Of a stretch of DNA of 64,000 bases, positions 10,426-24,100 are shown piece by piece. Under the pieces are notes generated by a model. The model saw only the letters and a list, made by a program, of their open reading frames with translations. It did not search any database and was not told the DNA's origin. The translations under genes and the position numbers were made by a program. The stretch covers positions 7,354,761 to 7,418,760 of the forward strand of contig JAJEKV010000051.1 of the NCBI GenBank assembly GCA_021234155.1, in the 5' to 3' direction. The first letter of the stretch is position 1, and every line of letters begins with the position of its first letter. This DNA is from Isoetes taiwanensis (Eukaryota; Streptophyta; Lycopodiopsida; Isoetales; Isoetaceae).

Positions 10426-12289
10426 GCACAAAGAAATTTAACCCTAGAGCGGAGGATAAACATGCAGTAAAATTCTTGGTATATGATTTTAGAATCCACC
10501 AAGAAGCTTCGAAGTGCTTTATTTTAGTCCTACAATGAGAAGATGTTGAATTCGAGCGATTACCTCCAATGTTGTCTTTGTTTTCTTCAAAATCGAGCAG
10601 CCATATCTTTTAGGTTCTAGACATGTAGCAGAGAGGATGGATTGTCCTGTTGATTATTTTTTTAGGTTGTACGTTAGGTTTCTGGCTTGGCGAAGCATTG
10701 TGGAACTGCCAACAAGAGGGTTCAATTTAGACTTAGGAAGTCAAAATCCTCTTGAAAATGGAGGCAAATTCAGAAAATGGAGCACATATTTGTTCATTAT
10801 TGATAGTAGACTTGAGGATATCTCATAGCCCATTGAAGAAGGGCACCTCTGTTGTGTGCATTTTGCCTCCTTGCTGCTGCTCCATCTTCATGGCCGATTA
10901 ATAGGGAATTCTGATTTGATTTGTTTGGAATTGGGATTTTTTGTTCGTGTTTTTGTGGAAAGGTTTTTGTTTGTCAAGTCTAGATGAGTTTGTTTCTTCA
11001 GTTGCTCTTTGCTGCCTTCTTGTCAGATCTTTACCTCCTGCAGGTGATGGCAGTGGAACATGGTAGTATCATTCAGTTGGAGACCATTGATACAAAATCA
11101 TATGCTGACATTGGAAACATGGAATAAATTACTACTCTTATATTTTAGTGTAGCGATAATAGGTTTAGCTAAACTACCTTCAAATTGGTCCTAGAAGTTT
11201 CTAACACTTGGCTAAACTAAATGGTTTTTCTCTGTCACAGTTTCCTACTTTTGGCTAAATTTTCACAAAATGGAAAGGCAAATATTAGCCATCACACTAT
11301 AGTAATTTAAAAAAATCCAAGCATTTTGGCAAAGACATTGAATCTATTCTAAATATATAAACCAACACACAAACACACATGAACAGGTTCAAAAACCTAA
11401 AAAAAAAGGGGACTACATTGTTCCTTTTCCTCTAATGCTTCAATTCTGTACTTGGAACAAGAAAGAAAGTGGGAAAAAAAAGAAAAATATGAACCCTATT
11501 TGAAATTTCTTAAAGTTAGTACATACATTGGTGTTGAATTTCGGGCTAATCTATCCATTTTTCCAAGCCCACTCTATCTTAGGTTTAGCCAATCGATGTC
11601 TTGATGGATATGTCTAGAGGTAAAGGTTTGGCTATTCAACCTAAAAACTCACTTGGGCGGCAAAAAATTGGGCTAAAATTTTCTTTTTTTTGGGCATTTT
11701 TTCCATTTAGTTTAGCCGTTTTTCTTGGCAAACTGCTACAAAATAGCCATTTGGCTAACCTAAGCCGTTATTTTATTCCATGATTGGAAATGGAAATGGC
11801 AGTTTGACTTCAGCAAAGGGTCAACGGATGGTTATGGTGTCTCCATTTGGATTCAGAGATGGAATATTCATGAGATCAATAGCACATAACAACAGACGGT
11901 AAGTAATACACACCAAACGGTATAAAAGCGAATAGAATAGAATATTCGAAAATGGAATAATATTCGACTTTGAGTTACTAGTTGCCTGCCTTCGTTTTGA
12001 TAAATCTCATGCAAAGATTTTACAACCAGCCATGAGTACATGCTCTATTGCCTATGAAGAGATTTAGCCTTAGCAAGCCGTCAACCTCTTTGTTCAATGC
12101 CTTGATTTGCTCATAAACTTCTTGTTTGCAACTTAGCAGCACAGATGCCCTTTTCAAAAGTTCTGGCGTCAAGATGATTTTTCTTCTCATCTAATTCTGA
12201 CTAATTACAGATATTTTAGGTAATCCTTTGTTGCAGTAGCAACTCGCTCAAATTCCATATGCCTAATTTGGGCTAGGCTCCCAAGAACA
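10426..12289. other. No gene recognised; GCTAAA-rich stretch
   Basis: Short frames only. Between 11150 and 11770 the motif GGCTAAA or its reverse complement recurs at least nine times (for example 11161, 11203, 11249, 11580, 11667, 11707, 11750), which hints at a degenerate DNA-transposon end region. A TIR pair could not be established. Confidence 0.35.
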
Positions 12290-12408
12290 GGAAACCTCCT
12301 CAACTTTCTTCCGTGGAAACCTCCCCAACTTTCAATCAAAGCCTGGGGAGGTTTCCAACTATGCTACCATGGGGAGGTTTCCACTGGTTTAACTTTGGGA
12401 GGTTTTCA
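12290..12408. repeat. CCTCCCC / GGGGAGG inverted-repeat cluster
   Basis: Two 'gaaacctcc' motifs (12291, 12316) are followed by 'ggggaggtttcc' at 12345-12356 and 12371-12382 and a weaker copy at 12397. The arrangement is the same as in the clusters at 10.1 and 20.4 kb. Confidence 0.75.
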
Positions 12409-12462
12409 TATGGAGTTTTATAATAATAGATTTAAGATTTTTTTAACTACGAACATACCGCC

Positions 12463-14245
12463 ACTCACTAGTAACCGAATATACCGCGCTCAGATATGGG
12501 CAAACGCTGGGCAGATCTGAAGGGCATGACATTCATCTTCAAAAGTGCCCTGGTGGCAACACTGACAAAGCCTCTCCTCCCGTGCTTCCCGAGTCCAACG
12601 CTCTGTCTCAATGCGGAGACGATGTGCACCCGTGCGAATGGAAGCTATAAGGCTGCGCTTCTTCATGGGCAAATGGGTGTATACGCACTGGTGTGGGCCT
12701 CTCGTGAGGTTAGGATTGACTTGCTGCAGATAGTGTGCCAGCTTGACGTGCGTCAGAGCATCTGCATCCCAGAGCTTACGAAGGAAAATAGCATCTAGGT
12801 ACAGCTTTAGTGCATTGTGATCCTTCTTTGTCCGTACCTGTACGCATCTATTTACCTGTACACCCCAACGTGAAAACCACTGAGCTTGCTTGTCCTTCCA
12901 ACAGGATTTGAGGCGTTGGGGACCCATTGCTACAGCCAAAGTAAGTTTGGCAAACGTGTATCACCCATAGCGACCACCTTTTGGAAGTAAATAATATGGT
13001 GTTCTAATGCAGCCCATTGAAGGGGTGGAAAACCTGTCTCCTGGAGTAGGATCTGGTATCGAACTATGGACTTTACCCCAAGGGCTCGTGCCAAGAAGGC
13101 TTTCTGCACCTGCTCGAGATCATTCCAGGTCGTGAGTGATATCACTGGATCCCACACTTCTGCCCCATACAGGAGGACCGGCTCGACCAAGGCCCTAAAC
13201 AAGTGTGACTGGTGGCCCCAGGCATACAACTTTGCCTTGTGGCTGTTGTTCTGCATGGCATATAGTGCTTTCCAACCCGCCATGACCCGCAACCTGATGG
13301 CAGCATCCCAGTGGGTGGTAGTTGAGAACTCAATCCCCAAGTACTTGTAGGTCGGAGCCACCTCTATATCTTGTCCCTGGTAAGTGATGAGGGAATCCTT
13401 GGCTGACGGGATGACGAAACTAGCAGCACCCTAGTTTTGGCCAAGTTAACTCGCATGCCAGTGAATCGGCAAAAAGTGTCAAAAGCATCCAGGTGACGTT
13501 GCATGTCCTCTGGGGTATAGGCCAGGAGATTGACATCGTCAGCATATACGAGTTGCCGGATTGTGTGATGCATGAGATGGGCACCCGCACCTCCGTACTC
13601 AGAAAGCCAATCTTCCAGCTGGTCAATGTATAGGCCAAAGAGTGTGGAGGAGAGGGGGCAACCCTGACGTACTCCAATACTACTGATTACAGCTATTTTG
13701 ATGATGTTATACGGCCCAAGCATGCCTTGTATAGCCTGTATATTGCATTCTGCAAGTCAAGGGGGGTCCCCTACTACCGCAATTTGTCCCATAACTTGTC
13801 CCGGAGCACTGTGTCAAAAGCTTTTGCGAAATCCACGAAACAACAGTACAGGTTTTGCCGGCGATTTCTGCTATCCTTAATCAGCGTGCGCAGAGTGAAG
13901 ATATGATCAATGGTGGAATGCCTGGGTCGAAAGCCCGCTTGTGTGAGAGCTCGCACATCTGCCTCTTCTGCCCATATTCTCAGCCGCTGCTCAAGGATGC
14001 CAGCCAACAGTTTTGCAAAAAGAGAGCTAACCATAATAGTGCGATAATTGGCTGGGCATTGAGGGTCCCCTGCCTAGTATATGGGCACAACTCTACTAGT
14101 GGTCCACTGCAGGGGGAAGCGTTCTGCAGAGAGGGTATATTTGCTGCTGCCAAACCCAGGACATCCAGGAGAAATTGAGGTACTTTTAACCTTCTGAACG
14201 CGGTCTGCTTTTCTCCGATTTGTTCCAGAGGTAAATTGGCAGTGT
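12463..14245 (-). mobile_element. LINE of the second family, copy 1 (RT to C-terminal zinc finger)
   Basis: Four consecutive minus-strand frames make up the 3' half of a non-LTR retrotransposon ORF2. 14034-13774 holds RT motifs up to 'FVDFAKAFDTV' (motif A). 13723-13364 holds 'GVRQGCPLSSTLFGLYID' and the active site 'LVYADDVNLL'. 13361-12930 holds 'YKYLGIEFS' and 'LLYGAEVWDP', the thumb and downstream region. 12939-12490 is basic and ends with a CCHC-like finger ('LCQCCHQGTFEDECHALQIC'). This motif style is closer to CR1/I-type LINEs than to the L1-like elements elsewhere in the window. It is 5'-truncated near 14245 and frameshifted, with a stop near 14083. Its 3' end is cut at about 12463, so the terminal tail seen in copy 2 (54 kb) is missing here. 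Confidence 0.85.
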
Positions 14246-15889
14246 CATTTTTTTTTTATTTATTTTTTTTTAATTTTTATATGCGAATATCTTGTCCTAA
14301 CGAAATTCGATGCCAACTTTTCAATCAGGAACCAACTTGGGTGAAGGCCAAGAAGGAGAGGAGCACTCGTTTATAAGAGCATTACTCTGTGCATCATTTA
14401 CGAAGCATTTCCAAGAAACATTTGTAAATTTGGGTGTGCTTTTGGCCGGAATGAATTTGGCGATCCGCTTCCTGCGATCTGCATTTGGCCCATAAGTTCC
14501 GACGATCTGCTTTTCGCCCATAAGAGAAAATACTCGATTCATTTCTACACCCATAAAGGCCAAAACTTGCCTCAAAAGGATTGTCTATTGAAGGATAAGC
14601 TCGACAGCGAGAAAAGCCGAACCAAAACCAAGGTGTTCGCTTCACACTCTGATTTGGATTTGGAAATGGAAATGGAAATGAAATACTGATCTGTAAATAG
14701 GTTTTTTTTTATTTTGAGAAACCTTTCCACTTGGAAATACTAGATTATTAAGAGCCTATTGAATTATTAAGAGCCTCCACATTGGATTTTAAATCTTGGA
14801 ATTGGATTTGTTGGAATCTACCTTGTTAATTTGGCTTTTTCCGGTTTGGCCAAAAATATTTTTGGAATTGTTTTGGAGTTATTTTCCTAAGGTTTTGGTT
14901 TATTTGGCAGCCGTGAATAATTTCCGATTTGCCCAAAATTGAGAAAAAACTTGAGTATGATTTCGAAAAGAGGATTTTTTCGCTTTGTGGAGAGTAGGTT
15001 AATTTTGTGCCCTTCCTTGCTACATCGAGGCATGCATGCCACGATTGTTCAATCTATCGGGTTTGAATGGTGGACATTCTTATCCTGAGTTCTTGCAGAT
15101 GGTAGAGGGACAATGCCTGTTAGCTGGATTATGGCAGTGGGCCTAAGATGATAGGATTTTTTGACAACAAAACTCCAGCATAGATGTGCTATGGCTGTCT
15201 CTATCGGAAAGAAGCATAGTGCAGATTGTATGGTCCTTTATCTGGACCTCGGGCCAGACAATCCACCTAAGACGGAGCCTCTTTTGAGCAAAACAAAAGG
15301 TAGATTCGATGAACTTCTCATGTCATCGTTGAATTTGATTTTGGTTTTGCCATATATTCTCAGTTCTTATTTTCTTCAATTCCTGCCAGATGTTTTGTAT
15401 CAGCATGATCGTTAGGCAGCATAAATGGGTACACAGGGATTGAGGCCAAATAGCAAAGGATGTTCAGTGCATATCTTTGGAGCCAACAGATTTTGAGTTT
15501 GAGGTTGTCATTTGCATTGGCGGTACCATATGGCAGATGTTTACCGTTTTTATCCAGAAGAGCAAACAAAACATGGTTTTGTATATTCATCTGCTAGAGG
15601 TTCAGCCACCAATATGAGTAAGAATTTAATCAAATCACTTCAATTTTCGTGTCTCTAATCATTTGCATTTTTATATATTGCAGATTAGACAAATTTGTGA
15701 TACTTTTTGCTTCTTTAAGCAAAGAATATCCATGGTAAAGCAACAAAAGCTCTGTTTTTAAAAGAAAAATTATAGAATTATGGATCATGCATATGTTCAG
15801 AACTTTCCTACCATATAGATTAAGGTTTTTTTGGAGCATGTGCTTTGGATGTTGCCAATTTTGTGCCTTTTTTTGCTACTTTGGGCAGA
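14246..15889. other. No gene recognised; T-rich tract at left
   Basis: A T-rich tract at 14249-14275 abuts the LINE and could be the tail of another minus-strand retroposon. Short frames near 14321-14645 (minus) and 15161-15415 (plus) have no recognisable domain and no supporting context. Confidence 0.4.
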
Positions 15890-16010
15890 ATGCATATTTC
15901 GTCTGCTAACTTTGGTTTTATTCTTCCAGTATCCTCTGCTGCATAGAACCTTATTTCGTCTGCTAACTTTGGTCTTATTCTTCCAATATCCTGTGCTTCA
16001 TGCTTTTGAT
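15890..16010. repeat. Tandem duplication, about 57-bp unit
   Basis: Two copies of a unit starting 'tttcgtctgctaactttggt' (15898 and 15955) differ at only a few positions. On the minus strand they read as a repeated peptide around 'RPKLADEI', but the frame is short. Confidence 0.7.
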
Positions 16011-18180
16011 AGGCAATGTACACTTCTCATCTTGAAGGTAAATTTCCATGCATAGGTGGAACGAAAGTAGGTTCTAATTCCAATTTGAAGACTTAGTACT
16101 TACAAAGCTCTTAGGTTTCCAAGAAGTTCCATCTATTTGTCTCTTTGTGTCAGATTTGCACAAGGCTCTATCGTACCTAATTTCCAAGTCTGGCATCTAG
16201 AACAATAGGTTTCCTATGTTTGTAGGTTTCTTCTGTTTGTCAGCTTCTAACCATATCACTCTCATTGAGACAATAAAGGAGCAGTTTGTCGTGAACCCAG
16301 CATGGACAATAAGTCTTTAGCTCGACAACTAAAACAACCTAGGTATTTTTTTCATCTTCTCTTGATGTTATTGCCAATGTTTTGGTTGCAGGTTTGCTTC
16401 CAAGCATTACTTTAAAGTTATATGCACTGGTGAACATATGTTCTAGGCAGCTTTTGATTGTTTATTAAAGTTCTACTCACAAGTTGCCCAGTTCAGAACC
16501 ATTTCATATACAAGATGTATAAGGCAGCAACTCCTTGCAGATTTGCTTCCAGCAGTACTTTGAATGCTATATGCACTGGAGGAGACTGGTGAACGTATGA
16601 TTTAGGCAAGTTTTGATTGTTTATTATGGTTGTTGGGTCTTATACATATATATTGTAAACGATTTAACAATGTGCAGATGTATGGGCAGACTTCCATAAT
16701 AACAATCAGTATTGCTTATTGTTGTGATGATGTCATTTTCCTTTTACTTTACTACATATATTTGTAACACATTCTCTGTTACTCATTTCTGGTACGTGTT
16801 AGTCAGTGTAGTTCATATGACAATTTTATGATGGGATATGCATAAGCTGTTGTCAATCCCTCAACCAGTCTGAGGTAATTTCCTTATGACAGGATAGATC
16901 TTCCTAAAAGTTCAGGGATATATAAAATTTGGAAAACCAGGAGGACAATCTTAAATTCTTGATGTTGTGAATAATATAATGGAGATGGCATTCACCTTAT
17001 TAATTGGTATTTGAAATTAGCAGAGCTGATGCATGCTGATTGTTTTTTGCAGATGAGAAAAATTCCTCCCTGGTTCCCATTAATTAAAAAAGCATTTTGA
17101 AGTTGACACAAAAGGCTAATACTCCTTTGTGTTGTACAGAACCTCTGTAGTATGTGCATCAACATCTGATTATGTTTTTGCAGAGCATGCTCTCTCATTT
17201 TGCACTTGAAAGAAAGCAAAGATTTGTGTTGCTATTAATGGAGCCACGTATTGCGTCCTGGTAGATATTCATGCATCCGCTGAATAGACGTTTCTGAAAC
17301 ATCTGCTGCTAAATCGATTGGGTGTATAAAACAACTTAGGTGATAAAAGCTATGAAATACATGATTAGGTAGAGAAGCATTAGAAGATTTTTCTATATGC
17401 TCTAAGGCTTCTCCCAACCCTGCCCATGAAAAAACTCAAAGATAAGAATGGTAAGAAGCCCTCAAGATAAGAATGGTAAGAAGCCCTCCAGAGTCCCTAT
17501 TCAAAAACAATAATAGCAACGTCAAAGGGAGTCTAATGATGTAAAGGAAAGTCTTAAAGAAGTTGGATAGGCAAATTTCAACCTCCATAGAAATGCAAAG
17601 CGAATAGAGCCACCATGCCTTCATTTACCAAAAACAGCGATAGAAATGCAAAGAGGGCCTTTAACCAGGTTAACTATATAAAACGACAAGCATGGCATGC
17701 AAGAATAGAGAGGAAAACACAAGAGACCCCTAAGTCTAAACACTTTTTGAACCAAATGAAGAGGCCAAAACTCTCTTTGAACCAAATGAAAAGGCTAGAA
17801 AGTTAGTTGATGGCAAGGAATAGGGCGAAAATCTCTTAATATAATAAGACGATGGCAACAAATACGAAGAGGCGCATGCTTGAAGGAACAAAAGCAAAGA
17901 CATCCACAACAAAATCATTATGAACTCAACTCCAGTAACATTTAGAAGAAAAATATGAAATATGGTCTTGGGCAAGTACGAACTTGGATCAATAAGACAA
18001 CAAACTAAGGTCTAACTGTATAGCAAGAAGAAAGTAAGAAATATTGTTTTGGGCAATTCGAAACTTGAGTCAACTTAAAAAAATATGAAATATTATCTTG
18101 GGAAGTTCAAATTGAGTTAATGAGACAACAACCTAAGGTCTAGCCATATAGTCTAAGAGACAATTTTTTCAATACATGAT
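16011..18180. other. No gene recognised; several local duplications
   Basis: Imperfect direct repeats: about 85 bp at 16388-16471 and 16538-16626 ('tttgcttccaagcattactt' type); about 25 bp at 17438-17482 ('gataagaatggtaagaagcc'); and three copies of a unit containing 'aaatatgaaatat..tcttgg' and 'agacaacaa.ctaaggtct' at 17950-18150. A short frame at 17615-17806 repeats 'LNQMKRP'. None shows a gene. Confidence 0.4.
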
Positions 18181-19261
18181 AAAAGCAAAATAAAGAACAA
18201 TGTAAAGTGGCAACAATAGCATAAAGCAACACAGTTTAACTGCGACAACGCATTGTCTTTTTGTCGAGATTGAAATGTACCCTCCGGAATTCAGATTACA
18301 AAAAGAGTAGGTCGTACCAAGACTGTGCCTTTGTCATTATAATAGGTGTTAAGCGGAGTTTTGGAAGATGAGCTGGCCACACAATTTACAAATGGGAATC
18401 TTTTGGAAAGTGTTGTTGGAACTCTTGATATTAGTGTTCGTCAACTATTACATAGTGAAGCTTTTCCTGGGGTAAGAAAATGTGTTTTATAACATAAGCA
18501 AAATGTATCAGTTTGGTGGCAAACTTTTTTGGTCCTTTTTTTTATTGATTTCCTAAGATTTTAAATGCTTTTGGATGCCGGGAAATATTTCTGACATTCC
18601 AAAAATCGGGATGCTTTATTTTCATGTTGCCATTAGCATAACCACCATAAATAAAATGAGCATTATATAACTCTTATTGTTCAAATCGTTTCACATTGTT
18701 GCCATTAGCATAACCACTATGAATAAAATGTGGACTAATGCGAATTATGCCTTGACATATGGCAATTTCTCCCCAGTCCCCACATATTTATAGTGCATAA
18801 CATTGCTAAGAAAGACCCCGTTGAGCAAGCCTCCTAACCCCAATGTAAGACATTGTTGAGTGTTAACCCCGATACAACACATTGTTGCGAAGGACCGACA
18901 ACAAATGGTGCAAATTTAAATTTGCTATTGAGAAGTTTATCAATACATTTAGAATTAATATACAATACAATTCATGATGCTTTTTGATAATTTTCTTGGA
19001 ACTGTGTGCTTTAGTCATTGTACATTACAACATGCCTTTGCATTGCGTCTAAGTTAAGGTCGTACTGTAATATATTTATAGTTCAACATCTCAGATCAAA
19101 TTCATAATTTCGTGCACAAATGGGCTTTTATCTTCATCCATGAATCTTCAAGGGTTGTTGTATAGTACCCTCTCCCTCCTCCTTTCCTCCCAAAAAGCCA
19201 CATTTTCTAGCCAGCTATCAATAATCTCCTTCCTCCTCTCCCCTGTCAAGTTGTTACTAAA
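18181..19261. other. No gene recognised; body of a possible Helitron
   Basis: Non-coding. 'ttgccattagcataaccac' is duplicated at about 18627 and 18702. If the terminus at 19262-19289 is a Helitron 3' end, part of this stretch is its body; its 5' end was not identified. Confidence 0.35.
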
Positions 19262-19289
19262 GCCCGGCAACGCCGGGCACCATAACTAG
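19262..19289 (+). mobile_element. Helitron-type 3' terminus
   Basis: The GC-rich hairpin 'gcccggcaacgccgggc' (19262-19278) is followed after 7 nt by CTAG and then T (19286-19290). A hairpin a few bases before CTRR, with T as the next host base, is the defining 3' end of Helitrons. Two further copies with the same hairpin core lie at 28.6 and 59.9 kb, which makes chance unlikely. Confidence 0.6.
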
Positions 19290-20420
19290 TTGGATCTGTT
19301 ACTTGTTACTACTTGTCTATTTGCAGGGAATTCTTTTTGGGAAACCTCCACAAAGTTATAATACAAAAGAAGTTTCTAAATTCTTGCCATTTTGTGAATA
19401 AGACAACTTCTCCCGTTTACGTTTATTCTGCTACACGGTTTTTTAGTCCAAATGACAAGTTCCTTTTCAATGCAAATGAATAGTGTTTTCTATGATTTTG
19501 TTTCAATGGTTATGAACCACTAATGTTTTGGGTGATTTTGTCCCGATGGTTATCCCATTTTTTTTCTTTTTTTTTTCTTTGTTTTTATGCAACAAGAGTG
19601 CCATATTAGCGTTCTTTTACATATCATCAAGAAGAGTCCATCAAGCCGAACTGCTATCGCTCTCTTTATCTATATACCCATGTATCTATCTATCTATAGT
19701 TAGCTAGATAATGACTACCATTTGAAATTCTCCAATGGTCATCCCATTTGCTTGTGCATAAACATTTGTAGAGTTGGTTTAGTTTCAAATGTTGTTCTCT
19801 ACCTACATTTGTAGAGTTGGCTTGGTTTCAACTATATTCGATGTTGTTCTCTGTTTGGAAGATGAAGTAGAGAATAGAACCACTATCCAGTGTTGCATGT
19901 ACATCTTATGGATAAGCTTGTCTCAAATGGACATTAAAAGACCCTTCTAATCTAAGTTTTACTATTGTGAATATATAATTCTGGTTGTATTTCCTAAGGT
20001 TTATAAGGACAGTTGATCCTCCATTGTCTATATTTCATGAATTTGTTCAAGAAGTTGAGCAGGATCAAATGCCAATTCTAAAGTCCTGATGACAAAAAGG
20101 GAATCGTTCAAAATGGAATAATGTGCATAGTAGTATGTTGACAAGTCAATTGCTATATTTTCAAGAGTATACTGCTCAGAGGTGCTTGTTAGTATTTATT
20201 GGATGTAGAAAAGATAAGCATGAAGTGGGAGAAAACAGAGTTTTCAAAGGAAGTATTGATCCATAGAATATATATGGATATGGTAAACACAACATCCATT
20301 TGCTTAAGGCATGATACATTTAACAACACTTTGTTGAGTTGCAGGTTGCAAATAATGTTGATCTCCTTGCAGCTGAAGAAATAGTTCTCTACGAGGATAA
20401 ACTTGTGAGCTACATTTTAT
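19290..20420. other. No gene recognised; small repeats
   Basis: (TATC)n-like repeat near 19670-19700, and a duplicated 'catttgtagagttggtttagtttcaa' type segment at 19764 and 19806. Otherwise AT-rich non-coding sequence. Confidence 0.4.
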
Positions 20421-20579
20421 GGAAACCTCCCCCGTTTTCTTAATTGGAAACCTCCCCAGGTCATGCCCAGAATATTGGGGAGGTTTCCACGGAAAGGTGG
20501 GGAGGTTTCCATGGAAATCTAAGGAAAATTGGGAGATTTTCATTGGAAAGTTGGGGAGGTTGGGGAGGTTTCTATTGAA
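20421..20579. repeat. CCTCCCC / GGGGAGG inverted-repeat cluster
   Basis: Two 'ggaaacctcccc' motifs (20421, 20446) are followed by 'ggggaggtttcc' at 20477 and 20499 and weaker copies at 20530-20572. The short 'ggggaggt' is doubled at 20553-20568. Same family as the clusters at 5.9, 10.1 and 12.3 kb. Confidence 0.75.
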
Positions 20580-21136
20580 GTCCAACCCAAATCCCGCGTA
20601 TCGGTAGCAACTTGTTTATCTTTTGTTATAGGGTGCATGGTAGCAGGGCTGCATGCGCGGGCAACCCAAATGGGACCTTTGAGCCCGTTGTATGCCACGG
20701 CTACCAGCTCCCTAACCAAGCCCCAGGTAACGTTTTTCTCATTTTCTGTTGGTATTCATTAGTAATAAGCCCCCCTCTGACGTGTTTTGCATCTGAATTG
20801 AGCTGTCCAAATTGATTAGATAAAAACTCAGAAAATACATGCTTTTGCAGGCATAAACTTCATCTATGAAGGTTACTGTGAATACCTTCTCATTTTATTG
20901 CCCAAGCACAAGAGCAAAGGGACATGCTTTGAGGCCCTGAAGCCAGTATTAGCGAATTGTGAACTTAGAGCAACTCGAAATGCTGGGCATAAATTTATGC
21001 GGCATGCGGGCAGCCAAATGGCCGCCACATTCCCATCTTTATTATGCTTTTGTAGAGCACCAAGCTATGGCGATCTGATGGTCGAAACAAAGTTGAATTT
21101 CCTCTAAAAAAGCAAGTGATCTTTAAAGATGCATAG
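20580..21136 (+). other. Region upstream of the PPR gene
   Basis: Short plus-strand frames only; no domain recognised. It should hold the promoter and 5' UTR of the PPR gene. Two possible splice acceptors (ttttgcag near 20843-20850 and 21048-21056) leave open that the PPR gene has a 5' exon here. No clear TATA box was identified. Confidence 0.35.
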
Positions 21137-24100
21137 ATGAGCATCACATTCAGTTATGCCCCAGCTCATTTGCTGCATATCCAGGGCTGTGGTGACAGAA
21201 AAGCACTGAAAGAAGAAAAGGTCATATATGACTACGTTACCAAAACTGTATCACTTTACAAGGTTTCCACATTAAACATTGTTATCAGCATGTACGCTGG
21301 GTGTAGGGGTATAGGCAATGCTCAAATGGTATTTGACAGCATAAATGAGCATAATTTGCTTTCCTTTAGTGCTATGATTGGAGGACATATTAAGAGTGGA
21401 CATGGCAATCAGGCTATAGAGCTCTTCCAACAGATGAAGGTAGAAGGAATGAGGCCTGACAAAGTAACATTTATTTATGCTCTCAAAGCCTGCAGCAACC
21501 TGGGATCCTCAGAGCTGGGGAAATGGGTGCATGCCAGTATACTGAACGAGAAATTCGAATTAGATATCTTTGTGGGCACGACACTTGTTGACATGTATGC
21601 CAAAAGTGGAAACATCAGTTATGCTCGTCAAGTGTTTGATAGGATGTATGCACATGATGTTGTCTTGTGGACCGCCATGATTACAGGGTATGCCAAGTGT
21701 GGGGATGGGAAAGAGGCGCTTAGACTGTATATGAAAATGCAAGAGGAAGGCTTGAAAGCAAATAGAGTTACACTGTTAAGTGCCCTTGGCGCCTGTGGCA
21801 GCATAGCTCATGGACACGAGGGGAAACGAGAACATGCCTGCATCTTAAAATTTGGATGGGAGGCAGATGTCTCTGTAGGAAACACGATCATTGATATGTA
21901 CACCAAATCTGGCAACATAGAAGAAGCGCACCTGGTGTTTCTAACTATGCCAATGTGGGATGTGGTCACTTGGACTGTGATGATTGCTGCATATGGTCAT
22001 TATGAGAATGGAAGTAATGCATTACTGCTGTTTATGGAAATGATGCAACATGGTGTACACCCTAATAGGATTACATTTTCCAGTGCCCTAAGTGCGTGCA
22101 CATGCATGTCCTCACTAGCGCAAGGGAAAAGGGTGCATGCCACCATTATAAGTGCTGGATGCAATGCAGATGTTGTTTTGGCAAATTCAGTAATTGATAT
22201 GTATGGAAAATGTGCCAGCTTACATTGTGCGCGTGAGGTATTTGATAGAGTTATTGGACGGAATGTTGTTTCTTGGAACACAATTATTGGGTCCTACATT
22301 GGTCGAGGGAAAACTAAAGAGGCTTGTGTATTCTTATGGGAGATGCAACATGAAGGGGTAAAACCAGACAGCATCACACTGCTTAATGTTCTCATTGCAT
22401 CTCCTGGCTTGAAAGATATAGAAAGGATACATAGCTATGTGGCAAGTACAAACTATAACTCGGATGTTGTTGTGAAAAGTGTGCTTGTTGATGCATATGC
22501 TAAACGGGGGAATGTAGATGCTGCCCGCCAGGTGTTTGACAATATGTTCATCAATATAGTATCTTGGACCTCAGCAATTAGGAAATATGATCCAATTGGT
22601 GATGAAGTGCTGGGAGCTATGGAAGAAAAAGGTGTGAAGTTAATTAAATTTGCCCTTATCAATATTCTTAATGCATGTGCAGCTGTAGGAGCTTTTGAAA
22701 AGGCTAAACAAATTCATGCCTACATTGTTGGGACAGATCATGAGCTGAATGCATTTGTTGGAAGTGCTCTAATTGACATGTATTGTAAATGTGGTAGTAG
22801 AGGAGATGCTTGGGCACTATTAAATAGACTAGGATTAAATAACTTGATTTTCTGGAATGCATTAATTTCGGGATGCCTTCTGTATGGTAAAGATAAGGAG
22901 GCCTTTTATGTCTTTGAACAACTGCAGATTGAAGGCATAAAACCAGACAAGATTACCCTTGTGAATTTACTGAGTGCATGTGCCAACATGGCTGCACTGG
23001 AGCATACAAAATATTGTCATGCCCAGATTGTGCAAGGTGGTTATAACTCAGATGTTCATGTTGCAAGTACACTTGTCCATGCGTACGCAAAATGTCAGAG
23101 TATGGCAGATGCGTCTTTGGTGTTTGGAAGCATGCAAACACATGATGTAATGTCATGGACTGCAATCATCTCAGGACATGCTCGGCACTATGATCGTCCA
23201 GGGATATTGAAGCTATTGGCTCAAATGAAGAAAGAAGAGGTGGACCCGGACAATCTCACGTTTGTAGGTGTCCTGAATGCATGTGCCAATCTGGAAGAAG
23301 GAAAATGGATTCATGCTTGTATTCTTGGGGCCACATGTGAGACTGATTGCATTGTTGCCAGTTTGTTGATTGATATGTATTTTACTTGTGGATGCATTGA
23401 GGAGGCTTGGTGGGTATTCCATCATATGCCAGTACATGATGTCATCATTTGGAATGCAATGATCGCAGGACATGTCCAGCACAGATGTGAAGCTGAAGCC
23501 CTCAAGATGTTCGAATGGATGCAACAGAAGGGAGTGAGAAGTAACCATGCATTGCTGGTTAGTATTCTCAATGCATGCGCCAGTATCATGGCTCTTGGAA
23601 GGGGGAAGAAAATCCATTTAGAAATTGTTAGAAGTGGAATGGAGGCAAATTCATCTGTGTCAAGCGCATTGGTCGACATGTATGCAAAATGTGGGAATGT
23701 TGCAGATGCTCATAAAGTTTTTGAAAGGATGCCTGAACATGATATAGTATCATGGAATACAATGATTGCTGGATATGCGCATCATGGTGATTGCAAAGAG
23801 TCTCTAGAGCTCTTTGAGAAAATGCAGCAGGAACGATTGAGGCCAAATGGTATCACCTTTATGGCTATATTATCAGCATGTTGCCATGGAGGTTTCATAG
23901 ATGAGATACGCTTTTACTTTGATTTAATGAGTCGAGATGTTGATATTATCCCAACAGAGAAACATTATTCTTGTATGGTTGATACCCTTGGGCGAGCTGG
24001 GCATCTTATGGAGGCGCAAAACGTTATAGTTGGAATGCCAAGCCAACCTAGTAGCATGGTCTGGCGCGTTTTTTTTACTGTACGTAAAATACACGAATCT

